Shown here: piece after piece, positions 28,372 to 41,982 of the stretch | How the letters are laid out: each line of letters opens with the position of its first letter | Position numbering within the stretch: the first letter of the stretch is position 1 | NCBI GenBank assembly: GCA_029891385.1 | Contig: CM057228.1 | Span: 36,149,023-36,213,022 of the forward strand | DNA: 64,000 bases | Source of the DNA: Erythroxylum novogranatense | Lineage: Eukaryota; Streptophyta; Magnoliopsida; Malpighiales; Erythroxylaceae | Reading direction: 5' to 3' | Notes under the pieces: generated by a model | What the model was told of the DNA's origin: nothing | The model's database searches: none | Seen by the model: only the letters and a program-made list of their open reading frames with translations | Position numbers and translations under genes: made by a program

Positions 28372-31007
28372 TTTTTTTTCAGATTTCAATCTTAATTTCC
28401 ATCCACTCTAACTTTTAGCACACAATTCAGAAAAATATCCACTATACCTCATTGGAAAGCTTATGCAAAGCTCTACAACTCTCAAGAAGACCAAAAAAAT
28501 CAAATCCAACCCTAAGGGTATCAAATAACCCATCAAACCTTCTGCCTACTAACTTTTCATCAACACAGGGCAGTACAGTTACAATGTCATAACTCACTGA
28601 TTCTTCAGTAATAAATTACCACAAAAATATGGTCAATAATTTCACATTGTCCTCAACAACTTTCATGAACAATCCAAAATCCAATTCTATTGCTAAACAA
28701 GTCAATTAATTCATCTAATGTTACTGTCCCTGAAAACCTTTAATTTGGGCAGTAACCTTACAACAAGCATAACTTTCAGTATACAAGTCAATAAAATCAG
28801 AACTTTATATCCCTGTAAAGATAACATCTTAAACTTCATTTTTAATGAAGCACTCATCATCCAATTCGATCTCTATCAATTTTAAATCTGTTATGGAAGC
28901 TACTGTAATGATCAGCCCTTCATAACCTAATGCAGGGTCAATTTTTGAAAAATCATAACTCCCAATTCTGACTTCTAAAAATTACACACCATATATCAAT
29001 TTCAAGGTAATCTCTTCCTCTACAATTCTTCATAAGCTCACTCACACCAAATCAGTCCACATAAAATGGTAAAATTGCCTCCAATCAGTAAACTCACAAA
29101 ATCACACTTAAGCTAGGTTTCATCCAAAATGCTCAAAACCAGTCCATAACAAAACAGTTCATATCTCCCAATATACAACTCTAAAAATAGCAAGATCAGT
29201 AGCAATGGAAAGATAATTTAAGATGCTACAACTTCCATGAAGACCATTTTCCCTAATTCCATCTCAATTAATTCATAAAAATCAACAAAACTCAGATGTC
29301 ATGGTTGCGGTTACTGTTCACAGGCAATGGAACAGCAACTTTCCATGCAAAATTCACCCTTCTATCATTGAAATTCAACAACACCTATTTCACACTAAAT
29401 TGAAGCCAACATCCCAAAGTTTCAGTGGACACTAACCTTACTTCATTTTCATTTCTACACAATAAGTTATGAATAAAACAGTAACATCAATATAACTCCA
29501 ATTTTCCAGATTTAAGGTTAACCTTAGTTCAACCACTTCCAATGCCTTTTCACATCACTAAACATCAAAATAAATACAAATTAAATATGAATACAGTCAT
29601 ACATATACTAGGGCTAATACTGAAAAATTGCAGCACTTAATTCCTCAATTCATATGCATAATTCAACATCAAAATGCCATTAAACTCAAGCTCAAACCAT
29701 TTCTATCATACTCTTTTCAATTCATCTTTAACCTAACCTTATAACCATCAATTCAAGCCATTAAAAAAACATCAATTTAATGCATCAAGACTCATAATCA
29801 ATACATTCTAACTCTCATTCAATGCTTTTATCTACCATGACACTCAATTCCTAATTAAACAACATTAAAACATAAGCTTAAAACCTTATTTCAATTACTT
29901 ACCTATTAGCTTCCAATCCTCACTTCTTCTCTATTCTCTTCACTTCTTTCTTTCCTATACTTTCTAACCTCTTCATCTAGCCTCATGAAAGTAGATCATC
30001 ACCATGGTAAGAGCATAACTTGATTTCATGAAAGAGTACTTAAGGTTTGGAGGAGGAGTGTTAAAAGAAGAGAAAATCAATGGTGCTCACCAAAATGGGA
30101 ATGAAGCTTTGGATGGGTTAACATTTGCTCATTTCTTGCTTTTCTCCAAGGAAAACCGATAGACACTAGGAAGGGCATTAAATGTAGGCATTTTGGTGGC
30201 TTAATATGATTTGTCAATGGTTTTCAATGGTTTTAAGAAAAGTCAAACAAATACTTATTTAATCAATTCCAAGATAACCTCATTTTCGGTTATGGAGCAC
30301 AGGAAGCAAATCTTTCCACCTTCTTAAGGCATCACCAAAATTGCAAGGAGGAGGCATTAAATGAAGGTTTGGTTTGGCAAATTGTGATTGGTTTATGGTT
30401 TATAAGAAAAGTCAAACTAATCATTTAATAATGCAGATCAAAAGTTAACCCAATCAATTCAATTGACCCCAATTTCAATCCCAAAATAATATACCCAGTA
30501 GTATAACACCATTGGGTAGCAATTTTATTCTAGAAAATCGTAGGGTTAAATCACTGGCGATTTTTCCGGTCAGAAATTTTCTCCGAATTATTTTTTGACA
30601 ATTACCTAAATTGCCCAAAATTGTAAAACACTTAACAGTTCACTCCAAAAAATTTTCCAAACACGAAAACCACGTTTTCATAACAAAAACACCTTTAAGC
30701 CATTTACCTAATTTTGCGGTCAAGAATTTTCTCCGAAAATTCCAGAAAAATCTAAAATCCCTAAAATGTAAAACAATTTATGGTGCAGTCAAATAATTTT
30801 CCAAACTCAATTACTCCATTAATTTCACACATAAGTGCAATTTAAAACTGGTTTAAATGACATGCATGCATGTATACTATGTGCATGTGCAACCAATCAA
30901 TAATTATAGAGACTATATCTTTGTATGCGCATGTCGAGGTATAATTTAATATCCCGAACCCTTCCTAAGTACCAAAATGCCCTTTCTATAGGAGGTGGGA
31001 TGTTACA

Positions 31008-31020
31008 ATTCCCCCTCTAA
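31008..31020 (-). other. Polypurine tract, element B
   Basis: Reverse complement TTAGAGGGGGAAT next to the left LTR. Confidence 0.8.
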
Positions 31021-34000
31021 AAAAAAATTTCGTCCTCGAAATTCTCAATCAACTGATTCAAGATGACAAGAATCATATCAAGGCCGTCAACATGCGATCT
31101 CATTTTCTTACCTATCTCACTTACCATTTTAGAGTAGCTATTATCTTTTGTTAGATCTATGATGCTATGATTCATTTCCTTATTTCGAACTGTTCACTTA
31201 TCACGTGTTATCCATCTAGGCTAGATTACTAATATTACCTTATTCTTACTACCATCCAACACCTTTTCTCCATAAAATACTGACTAGTTCATATTCCATT
31301 GAGTACATCTGCTCAAGGTGATACTTACAATATCATCATTTATCTTGTCCTTGTCACATCACTTTCCTTTTGATACTAATACAATGACACTTAGCTCCAT
31401 TTCGCTAAAACCACTGCAGTCATTCTTTATAATCCATTGACTTTCTGTTTAACTTCAATTCTCTTTAGACAATTCACTATTTTATAGTAGTCACACACTC
31501 TATTTGGATATGTACTTTACACTACTTCATTTGTCCGATCCGGTTTTACCTCCACTAACCCATTCATTTTTCCTAAGTCTCTTTCCTTTGTCTCACTCAT
31601 CACAGTCTCAAATTCATTATGGTCTTTGACTCCCGTTAGGCACTATGCAGTGTAACAGTATATCCCTACAGTCAATTAGAACTCTATAACTCGATCACAA
31701 TCCGTGAAACCCAAACCACGTCGCATTGTTCTGTTGAACATTCACACCTATAAGCACTTGAATCAATAATCACTTCATTCTATACCCACAATTATTCAAT
31801 TTCACTTTTCGCATATGATTACGAGAATGTAAAGCCGATTATTCACTTTCTTGTTCTAGCACTTTTTATCAGGTACCCATACCTTTTTTTTGAATCATTT
31901 CCATTTTGACTTGCATATTCACTACTTAAACTCCTGCACTATTAACCATTCTTACCCTTATTCAGTATCTCCATTTTCCAGAAACACTACACACTTACCC
32001 ATAATCTACTTGACATTCATTGGAAATCCCAATATCTGTAATCTGTTCATTGCAATTGTTCACTATTTGAATTTAGTAGGCAAAATTTTCAGTTTATTAC
32101 AAAATTGTCGATTATAGTAGTCATTTATGCCCATCTTTTTCCTCAATTTACACAATGTATCCTTATAGGAATCTAAAGTCTCCAATACCATTTATCCTTT
32201 ATCGGTTCCATTTATCTTATATCATTCACATATTGTCTCGATTCATCACACATTGCCCACTCTCCAATGGTATGCTTATCCTTGGTATCAAATTCTTCAC
32301 TTATTAATATAGTTCTTTTACTTTTCAACTGCTCAACACTTTCCAATACATCCCGTTTATAAGCATAGTCACCACATTTGCTTACTTCGCAAAATTTCCC
32401 ATTAGGGTTTTATTAATTTTACCATACATCATTCAACTTTTTTTTGTTGAGTCCACAAGTAGTGTATTTGCGATCCCTTTTATGACGGTAACACTACATC
32501 ACATCATTGTCAGTTTTCCTTTTGTACCTCTTGTCTCCATTCATTTACTCTTTTTCATTTTTTCTTCTCAACTGTTTTCATATCATTCATATCAACATAT
32601 GTTAATACCTTGTCATCCATATTTAAACCTCAAAAATTTCCATTTTATTTTAGTATCTCACTTTTCAGTTTGGGACTCTTTTACTCTTAGTTTCAAATCT
32701 GGATTCCTCAACGATTTTGCATCATAAATGGAGATCGATTCACTTCACATTGCAATAGGATTACCTCCAATTAAAATTTCACTTATGTTGGATACTTTCC
32801 GTTTCTGTACATACAGTGCAGATAACCTCAACAGCATGAACTATGACCCAATTTTACTTTTAATTTTGTCCATACTTCTATCCGTTTAACCGTTAGTCTT
32901 ACTACCATCTTTATCCTGTCCACGAAAGTCTCATCAATCAATTATTATACCTAATTGCTTTTCAATCATTCTTCACTATACGTACTATCTCAATCAGAAC
33001 ACTTTTATGCCATAATTTAAATATCAGAACATTCCTTACACTAAGGTTCCTTGTGTCAGTCACATAAACATTTTCTTTCACACTTATTCTGTAATCTATA
33101 CCATAGCATTCTCTCCGGAAACCAATTTGTAACCCATACAATTCAGACTTCCTTAAGACTCCTTTCAGTTTATACTCATCCTCAACTACATGGTGATACC
33201 GAATCATTTTCATTTCCTCTCATACGCATACACTCAGTCCACTTTTATCTGACTTTAACCCATTAAGAACTTCACACTTAAAAGCACTCTAACATTTACC
33301 GCTCATTTCCTCTGTGGTTTCCATATATCTATAACATACATTTCATTTGTTACAATCAACAGTACTGTCCAACAGTAAATCGACTTAAATGCAACAACTC
33401 GTTTCATATACCACTATTATGGTTTCATTCATTTCAAGATCTTTATTTCATTCTCCCCGTATCATTAAACTGTATGCCTCATTCCCATATCCGTTACGTG
33501 CAACTTGACCTTGTAAGGTCATATCAATTTGGCTTATCAGCTTATGATCATTATTATTATATATATATATTCTTTTTTTTTTTTGTTTTCTGCTACTTAT
33601 CTTCTATTTTCCTCAAACAGTCTATGATCGGGTGTTCACAGTCCTCAATACCCGACAAAATCGTTGATACCACTCCATTTTATCTCTATCTATATGCCTA
33701 TCTATTTACCATTTTTGTGTCCATATACACCTAATTCAGAATTTCCCGATACACCATCAGTAGAAATCATCCGTCTGTCTTTTTTTTTTTCTTACGATTT
33801 TATTATACTGATTTCCAAACCCTTATCACAATATTCACATAACCATTTCAGTCTCACGCTTATGCGTTCACGATCCTTCCCGTTTCACAAGTTCATTTCA
33901 GTTCATCATACACTTTTATCTCACCATGCCTACTTTTTCCTCCCTACTAGGTACTTTGCTCTTTCAATTCTAGGTAGACCGTTATGGTACAATATTGCTC

Positions 34001-34537
34001 TTAGTACAATCTCACTATCATCATCTCTCTATGATATCTACTGATGTCTAACACCAATAGGTGTAGTACAATGAATCAATATTTGCCTACTCAGACCATC
34101 TTCGTTTACTCAGTTCCAATATTTCCCATTGCATCGCATCTAAAGTCAGAGCTCTCACTCTCGAACTTTAACTTTTACTACAGTCTCTACCCAATATACT
34201 TCTCATATTTCCAATGGACCTCTCCCAGTTCTAGACATATTCGTTCTCTGTCGCCGTAATCTTTCCTTAATCAGTCATACACACCTGATACATTGTAATT
34301 CTCATTAATTCGTTTCCTTTTCCCATTCCTCATTGCCCAAACACATTCATGGGTTCACTTTCTATCTGGTCTCACTTTTCTCTCACTTAGTCACTTAACA
34401 CGTATGCACACGTAGGATTTATCCTCGTCGTCCTCATACTAGGGATCGATTACCACGGATGCAACGCAACGACACGACACAAATGCAGGCAATTTAACCT
34501 ATGTTTCAGACTGTGCCCAGATAAATTACGTACTGCT

Positions 34538-34551
34538 GGGCTCTGATACCA
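34538..34551 (-). other. Primer-binding site, element B (tRNA-iMet)
   Basis: Minus-strand TGGTATCAGAGCCC four bases from the right LTR; sets the minus orientation. Confidence 0.92.
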
Positions 34552-34555
34552 CAAA

Positions 34556-37500
34556 TGTAGCATCCCACTCCCACGAGACCCGAACCCGATATCGACGGTG
34601 CTATCCGAGCCGCGACCATGAGGGTGGTATGCTAGAGCGATCAATGCGATTTAAAACTTCGGTGATATTTTGTTTTGTTTTGTTTTTTTGAAAACCAATT
34701 TAGTGCTTGCGCATACATTTTCAATCAAAATATTCTTTCAAGACTCATATTACAAATCAATTGGGCCCTTAACAATAACAGTACAAATCAGCGGAAATAC
34801 AATTTATACATAATTCCAAATGATACAAATGCGACGTGAACTAATCCCGACTTCAAACACCGACTCTCTTGTAGTAATCATACTCCGTCTCACTAACGGG
34901 TACTCTTCAATTCTGAAAAATAGTTGCAATGTTGGGTGAGTTTGCGAACTCGGTGAAAACCATCATCGATGGTTCACTCAACTCATGCATAGTCAATCAA
35001 GATACCGGTTATCATACATGATCACAATTCATAAATCATAAAAGCAATACAATCCACATTTAATCATACCATTATGCAATGCACGTGAGACCCTTTCCAT
35101 TTTTATTACGTTGTTGTGTTGGCGCTGGCTCGTCCCATTAAGGCGCATTACTCGGTGAGCCATAGGCTCAGTATCCTTTAATGGGCTCGAGGCCCAATCA
35201 CGTTGAGCTATAAGCTCTCGTTGGTACTTTCTGGTCACAACCGCCAATTCTTGTTCATGCCATTATGCATGAAATGCATATGTCCAATATATCCAAATCA
35301 ATAGTGTATCGATCCAAATTCATATAAGACACTCATAGGCAATCCCATGAAATTCATACATAACACTTCTATATCACGGTCCGGATATTTGACACCTATG
35401 GTCCAAATCAAGCAAATTAAACACATATAAATCCTCCATTATCCCACATGGCATAGTTGCAAAATAGTAAACACATAAAGGTTGAGGAACCAACTAGGTT
35501 ACTCACCTATTACTTCCGAAGCTAATGCGGAAGTCTCCGAACGTCAGTGGAACAGCGGTCCAACCGAGCCTCTATAGCAATTGAAATAAATTCACATTAC
35601 CAATCAGTATAATTAAAATGATCAAATAATGCACATGGAATCCTTAAAAGCGTGTATAATGCATGTTCATGGCATTCCGGCCCTAATCTAAATTTTCCCA
35701 TCACAAAATCCGTCTAAAAATTAGAAAACTATAAGGCCGACGGTGCATAATTCGGACCTCTATAGGTCCCAAATTAAATAAAACAGTGTTTACATGTTCC
35801 GTCAATAGGGGCTACGTCAAATTCCCGTCTAAAAATTCCCGTTTTCTCATAATATGAAATTAAATATTCAACGAATCCGATGCCTCTGAAATCAGGTCAA
35901 TCGGACGTCGGACGGGAAAGAAATTGACAAAAGAACAATTGTACCATTTAATATCAAAATAATAATCAAAAAATAATATAAATATATATATATATATTAC
36001 GGAACGCCTCCTCATGGGCGAGACGTCGCCTCATGAGGCTAAATCGCCTCACTTCGTCATGAGGGCGAGGCGTCGCCTCGCGACCAGCCACTAAATCTCG
36101 CGAGGCGTGACGTCGCCTCATGAGGCGCGAGTTTCCACTCGCTACCTCGCCTTTTTTTTCAGATTTCAATCTTAATTTCCATCCACTCTAACTTTTAGCA
36201 CACAATTCAGAAAATATCCACTATACCTCATTGGAAAGCTTATGCAAAGCTCTACAACTCTCAAGAAGACCAAAAAAATCAAATCCAACCCTAAGGGTAT
36301 CAAATAACCCATCAAACCTTCTGCCTACTAACTTTTCATCAACACAGGGCAGTACAGTTACAATGTCATAACTCACTGATTCTTCAGTAATAAATTACCA
36401 CAAAATATGGTCAATAATTTCACATTGTCCTCAACAACTTTCATGAACAATCCAAAATCCAATTCTATTGCTAAACAAGTCAATTAATTCATCTAATGTT
36501 ACTGTCCCTGAAAACCTTTAATTTGGGCAGTAACCTTACAACAAGCATAACTTTCAGTATACAAGTCAATAAAATCAGAACTTTATATCCCTGTAAAGAT
36601 AACATCTTAAACTTCATTTTAATGAAGCACTCATCATCAATTCGATCTCTATCAATTTTAAATCTGTTATGGAAGCTACTGTAATGATCAGCCCTTCATA
36701 ACCTAATGCAGGGTCAATTTTGAAAATCATAACTCCCAATTCTGACTTCTAAAATTACACACCATATATCAATTTCAAGGTAATCTCTTCCTCTACAATT
36801 CTTCATAAGCTCACTCACACCAAATCAGTCCACATAAAATGGTAAAATTGCCTCCAATCAGTAAACTCACAAAATCACACTTAAGCTAGGTTTCATCCAA
36901 AATGCTCAAAACCAGTCCATAACAAAACAGTTCATATCTCCCAATATACAACTCTAAAATAGCAAGATCAGTAGCAATGGAAAGATAATTTAAGATGCTA
37001 CAACTTCCATGAAGACCATTTTCCCTAATTCCATCTCAATTAATTCATAAAAATCAACAAAACTCAGATGTCATGGTTGCGGTTACTGTTCACAGGCAAT
37101 GGAACAGCAACTTTCCATGCAAAAATTCACCCTTCTATCATTGAAATTCAACAACACCTATTTCACACTAAATTGAAGCCAACATCCCAAAGTTTCAGTG
37201 GACACTAACCTTACTTCATTTTCATTTCTACACAATAAGTTATGAATAAAACAGTAACATCAATATAACTCCAATTTTCCAGATTTAAGGTTAACCTTAG
37301 TTCAACCACTTCCAATGCCTTTTTCACATCACTAAACATCAAAATAAATACAAATTAAATATGAATACAGTCATACATATACTAGGGCTAATACTGAAAA
37401 ATTGCAGCACTTAATTCCTCAATTCATATGCATAATTCAACATCAAAATGCCATTAAACTCAAGCTCAAACCATTTCTATCATACTCTTTTCAATTCATC

Positions 37501-38802
37501 TTTAACCTAACCTTATAACCATCAATTCAAGCCATTAAAAAAACATCAATTTAATGCATCAAGACTCATAATCAATACATTCTAACTCTCATTCAATGCT
37601 TTTATCTACCATGACACTCAATTCCTAATTAAACAACATTAAAACATAAGCTTAAAACCTTATTTCAATTACTTACCTATTAGCTTCCAATCCTCACTTC
37701 TTCTCTATTCTCTTCACTTCTTTCTTTCCTATACTTTCTAACCTCTTCATCTAGCCTCATGAAAGTAGATCATCACCATGGTAAGAGCATAACTTGATTT
37801 CATGAAAGAGTACTTAAGGTTTGGAGGAGGAGTGTTAAAAGAAGAGAAAATCAATGGTGCTCACCAAAATGGGAATGAAGCTTTGGATGGGTTAACATTT
37901 GCTCATTTCTTGCTTTTCTCCAAGGGAAAACCGATAGACACTAGGAAGGGCATTAAATGTAGGCATTTTGGTGGCTTAATATGATTTGTCAATGGTTTTC
38001 AATGGTTTTAAGAAAAGTCAAACAAATACTTATTTAATCAATTCCAAGATAACCTCATTTTCGGTTATGGAGCACAGGAAGCAAATCTTTCCACCTTCTT
38101 AAGGCATCACCAAAATTGCAAGGAGGAGGCATTAAATGAAGGTTTGGTTTGGCAAATTGTGATTGGTTTATGGTTTATAAGAAAAGTCAAACTAATCATT
38201 TAATAATGCAGATCAAAAGTTAACCCAATCAATTCAATTGATTCCAATTTCAATCCCAAAATAATATACCCAGTAGTATAACACCATTGGGTAGCAATTT
38301 TATTCTAGAAAATCGAATTTGGTTAAATCACTTGGCGATTTTTCCCGGTCCAGAAATTTTCTCCGAATTATTTTTTTGACAATTACCTAAATTGCCCAAA
38401 ATTGTAAAACACTTAACAGTTCACTCCAAAAAAAATTTTCCAAACACGAAAACCACGTTTTCATAACAAAACACCTTTAAGCCATTTACTAAGCAATTTT
38501 GCCGGTCCGGGAATTTTCTCCAGAAAATTCCAGAAAAATTCTTAAAAATCCCTAAAAATGTAAAACAATTTATGGTGCAGTCCAAATAATTTTCCAAACT
38601 CAATTACTCCATTAATTTCACACATAAGTGCAATTTAAAACCTAAGTTTAAATGACATGCATGCATGTATACTATGTGCATGTGCAACCAATCGATAATT
38701 ATAGAGACTATATGCTGTATGCGCATGCCGAGGTATAATTTAATATCCCGAACCCTTCCTAAGTACCAAAATGCCCTTTCCTATAGGAGGTGGGATGTTA
38801 CA
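34556..38802 (-). repeat. Element B 5' LTR (right in window)
   Basis: 4247 bp, nearly identical to 26770-31007. A 60-codon open frame at 37802-37984 is broken in the other LTR by a one-base G-run difference, which argues against a gene. Confidence 0.92.
36001..36152. repeat. GC-rich palindrome cluster in element B right LTR
   Basis: Perfect GCCTCATGAGGC at 36028-36039 and 36115-36126, CTCGCGAG at 36097-36104, with GACGTCGCC words between. Counterpart of 28215-28371. Confidence 0.8.
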
Positions 38803-38807
38803 TTAAG

Positions 38808-41800
38808 TAATTGAGTTAGCATTAATTTAGTTGTAAGTGAGTAAGATGTCATAAATAAATTAGTTGGCATGAATTGAATAAGTTAGGTAAGAGTTAATGA
38901 AATTTAATATGTTAGTTGGTTAGTTAGGTTAAAATTAAATGCAATGGGCCTTAATGAAGTAGAAAAAGAAAAGAGAATAAGTGGGCTTGAGAAATTAGTG
39001 GGCCTTGAGTAGTATAAGGAGGATGTAGGAAATAAGAAGGAAGAAGAAGAAGGGAATTGGGCTTAGGGGCCTATGGGCTTAAGTGATTTAAAGAAGAGTA
39101 TAAAAGGGAGGAGATAAGTGATTTTTAGTAGGAAAAGAAGAGGATTTCGAAAATTAAAAGAGGGAGAAGGAGGTGAGTTCGTGAATGGAGAAAGAAGGAG
39201 GAGAAGAAAAAGAGCTTGCTTAGGGCTTTGATTTCCATGAGATTTAGAGAGTGTTTGAAGAAAGTGCAAGAAGAAAAAGTGAAGAGGAGAAGCTAAGCTA
39301 CCTTTTGAGCCAAGAAACTCTTGGGTTGAGTTAAGATCTAAGGTAAGTTATGTTTTTAAGAGTTGGTTTTTAGTTGGGTTTTGGTGTAGAAGGTTTAAGA
39401 ATCAAGTGGGTTTTGTGATTCTCAAGCTAATTTCATGAAAGAAGTTTTATGGAATTTCAATTGGATTTGTGTTGAATTTGGGTTTTGTTTCTCTTAAATT
39501 AGAGCAAGAGAGAGGAGAAGAGCAAGTGGAGGAGCTCCATTAGCAAGGATTTAACAAGTCTAAAAGGTGGGTTTCATATTTATCTTTATGTATATAAGCT
39601 ATAAATGTAAATTAATGCATGACGTTAATGAGTTTCAACTACTTGAAAGTTGTATTAAATGCTTGTGTTAGTTGTGGTTAGATGACATTAATCGTGAGTT
39701 ATGTGTAAATGAAAATAATACATGTTGATGATTTGATGATGGTTGAGTTAGCATTGAATGAAATAGCTTAAATGAGTATGAATGCACAATATGATTTATG
39801 TATGAAATGTACGATATGAAATATGCATGAAAGAGAAGATTCTTCAAGAAAACAATGAATTGGACAAGAACAGTTCAATTTCTTGTATGATGCATGATTG
39901 GTATGTTATGTGGGTAAGGTATTGTCCTAAGAACTGTCACGTGCACGTCGACCATGAAAGCCTTCGCCCGGCTGCCCGATTGTGGCATAGGATGATCCAA
40001 CATTTTGGACTCCTCAAGATTTGCCCATATAGGCTCATTAAATGAGACTATATGGTTGCCAAGAATAAGGACTTACCGAGCCATTTGATGTGTTTCATAT
40101 GTGATTACATGAAAATGCAAGAATTATGAATGTTTGAATTGTGAGAAATTATGCTTATGTATTGATGAAAATTGCACGATGCATGTATTTAGACTTTATT
40201 GAAAGATTGTTAAATGTATGGATAATTAAATGGATATGCTTGATATATAAATATAAATGTGTTACCCACTGTTTAAAGCTCACCCCCACCTTCCCGTCCC
40301 ATCTCCAGGTGAAGATCGGGATCACGAAGAATGAGCTCAAGGCATACTCCAAGATTGTGTTTTTAATGTATTTTCAAGTTAACTTTTATAAATCAATGCT
40401 TTAGATGCATTTTGAGCAAATGATGTTTTTGGCAAGTTTGTATTTTGGGATATGATGGAGTGGCTTGAAATGCCCTCTAAAGCTTTGTAATAACTTATGA
40501 TTTCATATGAATGCAAGAATGTTAAGTTTTAATGTATTTTGAGAAATCCATGTATGTTTAAGACAATTGCATCATTGTTATAGTTTGGATATGTTTAGAT
40601 AATTAAGAGTATGGTTGTTGCTTAGAATGGTATTTGGAGATACCTTAGAGTTTAGACTTATTATATGAGGTTGTATGTTGAATTTTATGCAGGTGGAAGT
40701 ATTAGGATTGAAAGTTTGGTTAGTTGCATTTTAAGGGAAGTGTTGTCAAATTTTCCTAAAAATTTGACAGAATTTTGCTTCAGGTTTAGACCCTCTTAGG
40801 GCTTGAATTAGATCAATGAGTCTTCATTAAGATTGTAGTAGTAGTTTAGAGCTTTCCAAGGGTATATCGTTTGTCTCATTTGGAGTTAGGGTTAAAAAGT
40901 TATGAGGATTAGAACACATTCAGTTATTGTTCATGTTGCACATTGTACTGTTACATTGGTTAATGGCATGACAGTGCATTTGATTGAGTTTTTAAATCCT
41001 TTAATGATGGAATTAACATTTGTGTCCTTCATGAGATTTGTAGTTTATCTCGTTATCTTTCCATGGAGGTATAGTATGCTCATATTGGAGCTAGGAATAA
41101 GAAGTTATAAGCTTTGAAAGATGGAAGTGTCAAGTGAATTGAAGTTGGTTTTAAGAATTGGAAGTTTTGAAAATTGGCGTGTCCGTTAAACGGACACTAA
41201 TGTTCGTTAAATGGACAGCCTCGGGTGTCAAAACACCCCTTGTCCTACCCGTGTCCGTTAGACGGACATGCATGTCCGTTTAACGGACATTTGCGAAGAG
41301 TTTGGTACCCATTCACCCGAATGTGTCCGTTAAACGGACATGGCTGTCCGTTTAACGGACAACTACGGGAAAAGTGACATTTTGGACTTTGTTAGAGGAC
41401 GAATTTGGTTTTGTGGTCTTCATAAGAGTTGTAGATCTATATGTCTACTTTCAAATGGTGAAAGAACGAACACGTTTGGACCTCTATATTAAAATTTATG
41501 GCAATCGCGCCAAAAGAGTTTCAAGGTGATTTTGGAAGTGAGCATGGTCTACTGTTTTGGGCATAAATCCCTCATACGACCTCTAAATGAGGTGATTCTT
41601 GAACCATTGGATTTATAAGACATATATCCTTCACTACATAAAATTTGGTATCAATTGGAGTCAAATTGAGAAAGTTAGCATTAAAAGAAGTGAGAGGCCA
41701 GTTAAGAGAGCATGTTTCAGGTATGAACACCTTTGGGTATTTGAATCATATCTTGAGTTATATGACTCAGATTAAGGTGATTCTTGCCTCTATGCGAACG

Positions 41801-41966
41801 TGAGGCTTTAAGCTACATTTGTTATGAACAAGTAAAATTGTGATTTTGATGTTTAGGAAGTGTGCGCTCATCATTTTTGTGGAACAACATCTTATAACAC
41901 TGCAATGTCGTAAGAACAAGGTTTCAGGAGAACGATAGTTAAGCAGTTGGGTCACGAGATCCGACA
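38808..41966 (+). repeat. Main body of element E's LTR-like sequence
   Basis: About 3.2 kb, no gene. Around 40265-40330 it carries a C-rich CTCACCCCC...CATCTCCAGGTGAAG stretch that resembles in layout (CTCACCC, then a splice-acceptor-like CAG) the conserved module of A, B and C. Short frames (39827-40045, 40141-40404, 40902-41117) look like chance. Confidence 0.6.
41180..41361. repeat. Array of six 17-bp inverted repeats at 21/51-bp spacing
   Basis: Copies of TGTCCGTTWAACGGACA at 41180-41196, 41201-41217 (two mismatches), 41252-41268 (one), 41273-41289, 41324-41340 and 41345-41361. Centres are 21, 51, 21, 51 and 21 bp apart: three pairs repeating every 72 bp. The 4-bp and 34-bp spacers are not alike, so only the dyads and their spacing are preserved. 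Each dyad holds AACGG on both strands, the core of the MYB3R-bound mitosis-specific activator element; any such binding is inference. Confidence 0.92.
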
Positions 41967-41970
41967 TCTA

Positions 41971-41982
41971 TGGTATCAAAGC
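41971..41982 (+). other. Primer-binding-site-like sequence in element E
   Basis: TGGTATCAAAGC four bases after a GATCCGACA terminus, matching an initiator-Met primer site with one change. Its survival inside an otherwise solo LTR suggests recombination slightly inside the second terminus. Confidence 0.6.

Larger units (their letters stand above)
26770..31007 (-). repeat. Element B 3' LTR (left in window)
   Basis: 4238 bp, TGTAGCATCCCACTCCCACG to GGAGGTGGGATGTTACA on the plus strand. Contains the conserved hairpin module (27132-27206), a short (TA)n, and a GC-rich palindrome cluster (28215-28371). Confidence 0.92.
31008..34555 (-). other. Element B internal region, non-coding
   Basis: 3548 bp, T/C-rich on the plus strand. 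The polypurine tract is at 31008-31020, the TTTCGTCCTCGAAATT phrase follows, and the primer-binding site is at the far end. Small frames on the plus strand (31890-34259) are low-complexity and unconvincing. Collinear with 12311-15872. Confidence 0.8.
26770..38802 (-). mobile_element. LTR element B: non-autonomous Tekay-like Gypsy (LARD)
   Basis: 12,033 bp. In plus-strand coordinates the LTRs are 26770-31007 and 34556-38802. Orientation is minus: the primer-binding site lies beside the right LTR (34538-34551) and the polypurine tract beside the left LTR (31008-31020). The internal region (31008-34555) is collinear with that of element A in reverse complement, as are large parts of the LTRs, so both belong to one family but to different subfamilies. 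The two LTRs differ mostly by one-base homopolymer lengths, so the insertion is very recent. No protein-coding frame survives. Confidence 0.9.

Noticed and set aside
37802..37984. 60-codon frame in the right LTR of element B
   Set aside because: The left LTR (about 30025-30205) has the same sequence with one G fewer in a run, breaking the frame; no family resemblance.
41180..41361. CRISPR-like array
   Set aside because: Regular spaced repeats, but the repeats are 17-bp dyads with 4- and 34-bp spacers in a plant LTR-like element and there are no cas genes; not CRISPR.
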